64,000 nt of DNA, from positions 4,712,001-4,776,000 of the forward strand of contig NW_025920104.1 in NCBI RefSeq assembly GCF_902686445.1, given 5' to 3'. Position 1 is the first letter of the stretch; every line of letters begins with the position of its first letter. Shown one piece after another: positions 56,748 to 64,000 of this stretch. Source of the stretch: Sciurus carolinensis (lineage: Eukaryota; Chordata; Mammalia; Rodentia; Sciuridae). The notes under the pieces are model-generated. The model was not told where the DNA came from. It did no database searches and saw only the letters and a program-made list of their open reading frames with translations. A program made the translations under genes and the position numbers.

Positions 56748-57237
56748 GGAAATGAATAAACAGACTCCATTTTGTTCTGAGACTCCATGTAATGTGGGAA
56801 ATAAGTTTCTCCCATGGGAACACCCTGCCTCTGTACCCATCCTTAGTTATTTAGTGTGACATGTTTAGCAATACAAAATGACAATTCTTATGTAATGGGA
56901 AATTGCTGTCTTTTGATCTCTATTGCTCTTAACTAATGTACTGTTAAATGGTAATTGTGTGGATGTTAGTAACCATTCTTTAGTTCATACCTAGGTAAGG
57001 GTCATTTTGACCCACTACTCCCCATATTGAAGATTTCATGATGTTAGTTTGTAATTTCGAATCATAGCAACAGACACTTAAGATTAATGTGATTTTTGGT
57101 ATGAGAACCCCTACAACACTATGGTTGGGGTTATTCTCCCAATAGCCCTTTTTGGGGGGCATTGTGTGAGCTAGAAAGCTGGCTTACTTAATAAAGTTTA
57201 TCAAATTTGGACTTCTCAGTGGTTGTGCCCCATAACA

Positions 57238-57727
57238 CACAGTGACCAGAGCCCAGAGCACAGAGCCAGAGCTCAGAGCAGAAAGCACAGAGCACAGATT
57301 CCATAGCACAGGACACAGTACCCAGAGTCCTGAGCAAGGATCACAGAGCACAGAGCCAGAGTGCAGAGCACAGACTGCAGAGCACAGAGCACAGAACACA
57401 AGGCCCAGAGAATAGAGTTCAGAGCATAAAACACATAGCCAGAGCCCAGAGCAAGCCCAGGATGCTGAACACAGAGCATAGAGCACAGAGCACAAAGCAT
57501 AGAGTAGGAGCCCAGAGATAGAGCCCAGAGTGTAGAGTTCAGAGCACAGAGCACAAGGCACAGAGCATTGAGCCCAGATAAAGAATCAGAGTCAGTTCCC
57601 ATACCCAGAGCCCAGAGCACTGAGCACAGAGTACAGAGCACAGAGCACAGAGTAAAGAGCACAGAGGCAAGAGCACAGAGCACAAACCGAGCACAGAACA
57701 CACAGCGAGAACACAGACCCAGAGCTC
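57238..57727 (-). repeat. Heptamer array, block 4 continued (CAGAG)
   Basis: The array resumes in the same orientation as it stopped at 42036, confirming that the nest is an insertion into one array. Starts with the second CACA duplication. Confidence 0.93.
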
Positions 57728-58613
57728 TTGGCTCTGGCTGTGGGCTCTGGCTGTGTGCTCTGTGCTCTACACTCTGTGCTCTGTGCTCTGTCTCTGTACT
57801 GTTTGTGGCTCTTATCTCCGGGCTCTGGGCACTGTGTTCTGTATTCTGTGTTCTTAGCCCTTGATTCTGGGCTCTGAGCTCGGGTCCCTATGCTCTGTGC
57901 TCTTTGTTCTGTGCTCTGGGCTCTAGGTTCTATGCTCTCTGCTCTGGTATCTGATTACTGTGCTCTACGTTCTCTGTTCTGTCTCTGTACTCTGACTCTA
58001 CTCTGTGGGCTCTCACCTCTGTGCTCTGTGCTCTTTACTCTGTGCTCTGTGCTCTGTCCTCTGAGCTCTGTGCTCTGGCAATGTGCTCTACACTCTGTGC
58101 TCTATGCTCTGGGCTCTTGGCTGTGTGCTCTGTGCTCTGGGCTCAGCTCTGTGCTCTGTGCTCAGCTCTGTGCTCTGTGCTCTGGTCTCTGTGTTCTGTG
58201 CTATGTTCTCTGTGCTCTGCAATCTGTGCTTTGTGTTCTGTGCTTTGTGATCTGTGCTCTTGCTGTGTGCTCTGTGCTCTGTGATCTGGGCTGTGTGCTC
58301 TGGGTTCTGGCACTAGGCTATGTCTCAATAAAATGGGTATGGGCTCTGAACTCTACCTCTGTTCTCCAGGTCCCGGCTCTGTGCTCTATGATCTGTTTCT
58401 GCACTCTGCATTCTGGGCTATGACTATGGGCTGCTGCGCTATTCTCTGTGCTCTGTGCTCTGTGCTCTGGGTTCTAGCTCTGGGTTCTGGCTCTGTGTTC
58501 TGCACTCTGTGCTCTGTGCTCTGTCTGTACTCTGGCTCTGGCTCTGTGCTCTGTGCTCTGGTCTCTGTGCTCTGCACTCTGTGCTCTGTGCTCTGTGCTC
58601 TGGGCTCTGGTCT
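57728..58613 (+). repeat. Heptamer array, block 5 (CTCTG)
   Basis: About 0.9 kb. The switch at the left is CCCAGAGCTCTTGGCTCTGG, a short inverted repeat centred on AGAGCTCT. A copy of the longer phrase lies near 58325. Confidence 0.93.
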
Positions 58614-59759
58614 CAGAGCCAGAATACGGAGACAGAGCACAAAGTTCAGAGCACGGTGACCAGAGACCAGAGCACAGAGCACAGAGCTAGGAGACCAGAG
58701 CCCAGAGTCCAGAGCACAGAGACAGAGCCCAGAGCACAGAACCCTGAGCACATAGCACAAAATACAGAGACCACACCACATAACCTAGAGCACAAAGAAC
58801 AGATCACAGAGACCATAGCACAGAGACCATAGCACAGAGCACAGAGCTAGGAGACCAGAGACCATAGCACAGAGCACAGAGCTAGGAGACCAGAGACCAT
58901 AGCACAGAGCACAGAGCCAGAACCCAGAGTCTAGTGCACAGGGTCAAGAGTCAGTGAGCAGAGCACAGAGACCAGAGTCAGAGCCCAGAGCACAGAAGGA
59001 AGAGCACAGAGTACAGAGCACAGTGTCAGAGTCCAGAGCACAGAGCAACAAGCCCAGAGTACAGGGCACAGTGCCCAGAGCCCAGTGGAAGCAGCACAGA
59101 GCACAGAGCCAGAGCATAGTGTGCAGAGGACAAAACTCAGAGATCAGAGAATAGAGCACAACCACAGAGCACCAAGCACAGAGTGCAGAGGACAGAGACC
59201 AGAACACAGACACCAGAGCACAGAGCACAGAGCCAGACCCAGAGTACAGAGCTAGAGTTCAGAGACAGAGCACAGAATATAGTGACCAGAGACCAGAGCA
59301 CAGGGCACAGTGATCAGAGACCAGAGCACAGAGCCCAGAACCCAGAGCACAGTGACCAGAACCAGAGCAGAGAGCACAGAGTACAGAGTCAGATCCTAGA
59401 GCACAGATTTCAGAGCACAGAGAACAGAACAGAGCCCAAAGCCTAGAGACTAGAGACCATAGCACAGAGCATGGAGCCAGATCCCAGAGCACAGAGAACA
59501 GAGCACAGAGTCAGATCCCAGAGCACAAAGCCAGAGCACAGAGTGCAGAGCACAGAGTACAGAGTACAGAGCCAGAGGCCAGAGTCAGAGGCCAGAGCAA
59601 ATAGCCAGAGCACAGAGCACAGAGTACAAAGCACAGAACATGAAGCACAGAGAAGGAGCCCAGGCTAGAGGCCACAGCACAGAGTTTAGAGCACAAAGCA
59701 CAGAGCATGGAGTCAGAGCACAGTGCATAGAGCAAAGAGCCAGCATCCAGGACCGAGAG
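58614..59759 (-). repeat. Heptamer array, block 6 (CAGAG)
   Basis: About 1.1 kb. The left switch is GGCTCTGGTCTCAGAGCC, a 7-bp perfect stem with a 4-base loop. A local direct repeat with GAGCTAGGAGACCAGAG occurs three times at about 58685-58900. Confidence 0.93.
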
Positions 59760-60890
59760 GTCTCTGTGCTCTGTTTCTCTACACTTGATCTGGGTTTTGG
59801 GCTCTGTGCTCTGTGCTCTGTGCTCTGTGCTCTGTACTCTAGGCTCTGGGCTCTGTATTCTGTCTCTGTACTCTGGCTCTGTGCTCTGTGCTCTGGATTC
59901 TGTGCTCCATCTCTGTGTTCTGGGCTCTGGGTCTGTGCTTTGTGCTCTGGTCTCTGGGATCTGGGCCCTGTGCTCTGGGCTCTAGGCTCTTAGATTTGTG
60001 CACTGGGCTCTGTGCTCTGTGCTGTGTGATCTGGGCTCTGTTCTCTGATCTCTGCACTCTGGACTCTGAAATATGGGCTCTTTGCTCTGTTGTCTGTGAT
60101 CTGTACTCTGTGCTCTCTGCTGTGTTCTCTCCTCTGGGTTCCAGACACTGTGCTCTGGGCTCTGTGCTCTGGTCTCTGGTCACTGTGCTCTGTGCTCTGT
60201 GCTCTGTATCTGTACCTTGGCTCTGTACTCTGGGTCTGGGCTGTGGACTATGTGCTATATTCTCTGGTCTGTGATCAATGTGCTCTGGTCTCTGTGCTCT
60301 GCACACTGTGCTTTGTGCTCTATACTCTGTGCTATTTGCTCTGGCTCTGTGCTCTGTGTTCTGTGTTCTGTGCTGTGTGCTCTTGGCTCTGGTACTAGGC
60401 TCTGTCTCAATACTCTGGGTCTGGGCTCTGAACTCTCTCTCTGTTCTCTGGGTCCTTGCTCTGTGCTCTGTGCTCTGTGTTACTGCTCTGCACTCTGGGC
60501 TCTGGATCAGTGTTCTGACTCTTTGCTCTTTGCTCTGTGCTCTGTGCTCTCTGCTCTGGGCTCTCTGCTCTGTGCTCTGGCTCTCTGCTCTCTCTCTGTA
60601 CTCAGTCCCCAGCTCTGTGTTCAGGGCACTGAGTTCTGTGCTCTGTCTCTGCATCTTGATTTTGGGCACAGGTGTGTATTCTGGTCTCTGTACTCTGTGC
60701 CCTGGACTCTGTGCTCTGGTCTCTGGACTCTGACTCTGAGCTCTCCCCTTTGTGCTCTGGACTCTGGTCATTCTGCTCTGTGCTCTGTCTCTTTACTCTG
60801 GTTCTGGCTCTGAACTCTGGGCACTGTTCTCTGTGCTCTGGGCACTGTGCTGTGGTCTCTGTGCTCTGTGCTCTGTGCTCTGGGTCCTGC
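59760..60890 (+). repeat. Heptamer array, block 7 (CTCTG)
   Basis: About 1.1 kb. The left switch is ACCGAGAGGTCTCTGTGC. The longer phrase (CTCAATACTCTGGGTCTGGG) occurs near 60407. Confidence 0.93.
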
Positions 60891-62663
60891 AGGAGCCCAG
60901 AGTGAGAACAGAGAGCACCAAGTGCAGAGCACAGAGCCAGAGCACAGAGCACAGAGCACAGAGCACAGAGCACAGAGCACAAAGCACAGAAAGCAGAGCA
61001 GGAGCCCAGAGCAAGAGCCCTGAGTGCAGAGTGCAAAGCACAGAGCACAGAGCACATAACAGAGAAAACAGAGCAGGAACACAGAACAAGAGCTCAAATC
61101 ACAGAGTACAAAGCACAGAACACAGAGCACAGAGCCAGGACCTAGAGAACAGAGAGAGATTCAGAGCACAGACCCAGAGTATTGAGAGAGAATCCACAGC
61201 ACAGTGCCCGAGCACAGATCTCAAAGCACAGAGCACTTATCACAGAGTGCAGAGCACAGAGAACAAAGTACAGAGCACAGAGACCATAGCACAGAGGACA
61301 GAGTCCAGAGACCAGACTGAGTGTACATAGCCAGAGTACAGTGTAAGACAGAGCACAGAGCACAGATCCCAGAACACAGAGCACAGTGATCAGAACCAGA
61401 GCACAGAGCACAGAGCCCAGTGCCCAGAGCACAGAGCATAGAGCACAGAGGCAGAGCCCAGAGCACAGAGTGCAGAGCACAGAGCACAGAGTACAGAGCC
61501 AAGAACACAGAGCCCAGAGCACACAGCACAGTGACCAGAGACCAGAGACCAGAGCGCAGAGCACAGAACACAGAACCAGAGCCCAGAACACATTGTGCAG
61601 AGCATAGAGAACAGAGCCCAGAGCCCAGAGCATGCAGCACAGAGCACACAGCAGAGAGCACAGAGCCCAGTGCACAAATCATCAAGACCAGAGCCCAGAG
61701 CCCAGAGCCAGAGCTCAGAGCCCAGAGCACAGTGCACAGAGCCAGAGCACACAGCCAGAGCCCAGAACAGACCCTGATTACAGAGACAGAACACAGAGAT
61801 GAGAACCTAGAGTACAGAGCCAAGAGCACAGAGACCAGAGACCAGAGCACAGAGCACAGAGTCCAGTGCCCAGACCAAGTGTAGAGGGACAAAACACAGG
61901 GACCAGAGCCCAGAACTCAGAGCACAGAGCATAGATACCACAGACAGTTCCCAGAGCACATAGCACAGAGCCCAGAGACCGGAGCTCAGATAACACAGCA
62001 CAGAGCTCAGAGATCACACACCATAGCAGAGAGCACAGAATCCAGATTCTAGAACCAAGAGCACAGATACTAGAGACCATAGTACAGAGCACATAACTCA
62101 GAGCATGGATCCAGAGAACAGAGACAAAACACAGAGCCCACATACCAGAGCTCACAGCACAGAGAACAGAGGAGAGAAAGCCCAGAGCCAGAGCCCAGAG
62201 TGCAGATTTCAGAGCACCAAGCACACAGCCAGAGCACAGAGCACAGGGCAGAGAGCAGGAGACCAGAGCCAGAGCCCAGAGTTCAGAACGCAGAGCACAG
62301 AGCACAGATCCAGAGCACAGAACAAAGAGTACAGACCACTTACTGCAGAGCACAGAGCACAGAGGCAGATCCAAAGTACAGAGATAGAGCACAGAGCACA
62401 GAACCAGAGCCTAGAGCCACAGCTCAGATTGTCAAGTGAAGAGCACAGAGCACAGAGCTAGAGCACAGTGCACAGAGCACTGAGCCCAGAACTATAGTCA
62501 GAGACAGTGCCCAGAGCCAGAGTCCAGAGCACAGAGTGCAGAGCACACAGCCAAAGCCCAGAGCTGAGAGTACAGAGCACAGAGAACAGAGTAAATGGCA
62601 CTGAGACCAGTGCAGAGAGCACAAACCAGAGCATGGAGCACAGAGCTGAGAGGCCAGACCCAC
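60891..62663 (-). repeat. Heptamer array, block 8 (CAGAG)
   Basis: About 1.8 kb. The left switch is a near-perfect palindrome centred on CCTGCAGG (60886-60893). Confidence 0.93.
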
Positions 62664-64000
62664 AGCTCTGGGCTCTGGCTCTATTCTCTCTGCTCTGTGC
62701 TCTGAACTCTGGTCACTGTGCTCTGGGCTCTGTCTCTGTACTTTGGCTCTGGCTCTCAGCTCTGGGCTCTGGGCTCTGGGCTCTGGGCTCTGTACTCTGG
62801 TCTCTGTGCTATGTCCACTCTGCTCTGGACTGTGTGCTCTGGGCTTTGGCTCTGGACTCTTTCTCAATACTCTGGGTCTGGGCTCTGAATTCTGTCTCCT
62901 TTCTCTGTGTCCTGGCTCTGTGCTCTGTGCTCTGTGCTCTGTGCTCTGAACTCTGTGCTCTGGGATCTGTCTCTGGGCTCCTACTCTGTTCTCTGTGCTC
63001 TGTGCTCAGGGCTCTGTGCTCTATGCTCTGGCTATGTGATCTTGCTTTGTGCTCTGCACAGTGTGCTCTGGGCTCTGGGTCTGTGCTCTGGCTCTGCAGT
63101 CTGCACTCTGGGCTCTGGATCTGTGCTCTGTGCTCTGTGCCCTTGGCTCTGTGTTCTGGCTCTTTGCCCTGTGCTCTGTGCTCTGTGCTCTGGCTCTTTT
63201 CTCAGTGTTCTGTGCTCTGGCTTTGTGCTCTGTGCTCTGCACTCTGCATTCTGGGCTCTGGCTCTGGGTTCTCTCTCTCCTCCCTGTGCTCTATGCTGTG
63301 AGATCTGGGATGTTATCTCTGTGTTCTGTCTCTGTTCTCTGGACCTAAGCTCTGAGCTATGTGCTCTCTGCTCTGGTTTCTGTGCTCTGTTCTCTGTATT
63401 ATGTTCTGTGGTCTCTGGACTCTGTGCTCTGTGCTCTGTTCTGTGGTCTCTATGCTCTGTGCTCTGAGCTCTGGCCACTGGTCTCTGTGTTCTGTCCCTC
63501 TACACTTTGTCTAGGCAGTGGACTCTGTACTCTGTGCTCTTGTCTCTGCATGCTGTGCTTTGTGTTGTGTACTCTAGGCTCTGGGCTCTGTGTTCTGTCT
63601 CTGTACTCTGAGTGTGTGCTCTGGTAACTGTGCTCTGTGCTCTCTGCTCTGAACTCTGTGTTCTTGGCTCTGTGCTCTGGTTCTGCATTCTGGCCTCTGG
63701 CTCTGTGCTCTGGACTTTGGACTCTGGGCTCTGGGCACTGTACTCTGCTCTGGTCTATGGTCACACTGCTCTGTGCTCCCTCCCTGTACTCTTGCTCTCT
63801 ACTCTGTGTTTGTGCTCAGGTCTCTGTGCTCTATGCATTGTTCTGTGATCTGTGCTCTGTGCTCAGGGCTGTGTACTCTGGGCTCAGGTTCTAGGCTCTG
63901 TCTCAATACTCTGGATCAGGGCTCTGAACTCTGTCTCTGTATTCTGGGTCTTGGCTCTGTGCTCTGCACTTTGTGCTCTAGGCTCTGGCTCTGTGCTCCT
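62664..64000 (+). repeat. Heptamer array, block 9 (CTCTG), runs off the window
   Basis: At least 1.3 kb. The longer phrase occurs twice (about 62863 and 63902). The array continues past the end of the window, so its full size is unknown. Confidence 0.93.

Larger units (their letters stand above)
42037..57237. mobile_element. Class I-type solo LTR, split by ERV4
   Basis: Two parts, 42037-42083 and 56754-57237, together about 531 bp once ERV4 and one copy of its duplication are removed. The left end reads TATAATGGGC and the right end GCCCCATAACA, imperfect inverted ends in which the usual initial TG appears as TA. A 4-bp duplication CACA flanks the whole (42033-42036 and 57238-57241). A polyadenylation signal AATAAAG near 57190 fits an LTR read on the plus strand. 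It inserted into the array before ERV4 arrived. Confidence 0.75.

Noticed and set aside
25711..64000. Resemblance to immunoglobulin switch-region repeats (AGAGC words)
   Set aside because: Switch regions are built of GAGCT/GGGGT pentamers with frequent AGCT on one strand. Here the unit is a heptamer, AGCT is uncommon, orientation flips, and no constant-region exon is near.
25711..64000. CRISPR array or telomeric repeat
   Set aside because: There are no conserved repeats with unique spacers and no TTAGGG units; the host is a mammal.

Overview
The window looks like a gene-poor, repeat-rich stretch of a rodent genome, most likely a squirrel-family (Sciuridae) species. The clues are a short tRNA-derived ID-like SINE at 2415-2509 of the kind common in squirrels, a rodent-type full-length LINE-1, a MaLR solo LTR and several class I and class II endogenous retroviruses (ERVs). 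No intact host protein-coding gene and no RNA gene was recognised. The species call is inference from element style; no search was possible.

Layout, left to right. 1-2400: unannotated sequence with one 61-bp tandem duplication. 2415-2509: SINE. 2529-9298: ERV1, a class I (gammaretrovirus-like) provirus with two 499-bp LTRs, a tRNA-Pro-type primer binding site and a GGAG target duplication. Its interior is almost entirely non-coding, with only an Env transmembrane remnant near the 3' end. 9299-10152 and 16488-17866: old flanking sequence split by a full-length but decayed LINE-1 on the minus strand (10165-16475) with a 12-bp target duplication. 17867-18274: MaLR solo LTR flanked by CATGG. 18275-21176: no gene seen. 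21177-25653: ERV2, a class II IAP-like provirus with 363-bp LTRs in which I see no difference, a tRNA-Phe-type primer site and a perfect AGGTCT duplication.

From about 25711 to the end of the window lies one very large tandem array, at least 23 kb once insertions are removed, built of 6-7 bp units of the form CTCTGTG / CTCTGGG. Its orientation flips repeatedly between CTCTG-rich and CAGAG-rich blocks. It is interrupted once, at 42037-57237, by a four-layer nest: array, then a class I solo LTR (CACA duplication), then ERV4 (minus-strand betaretrovirus-like, tRNA-Lys-type primer site, GGAAAT duplication), then ERV3 (plus-strand IAP-like with an env remnant, tRNA-Phe primer site, GTTGTT duplication) inside ERV4 pol.

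The most unusual points are these. (1) ERV2 is a chimera: the middle of its gag-pol is replaced by about 1.6 kb of non-coding sequence that also forms part of the interior of the unrelated class I ERV1, yet its matching LTRs say it moved recently. (2) All three class II elements carry, just before the 3' LTR, a duplicated motif like the constitutive RNA transport element (CTE) of simian type D retroviruses. (3) The heptamer array contains at least eight orientation switches, some at near-perfect palindromes. All the long reading frames within the array, on both strands, are by-products of a stop-free 7-bp repeat and are not annotated as genes.
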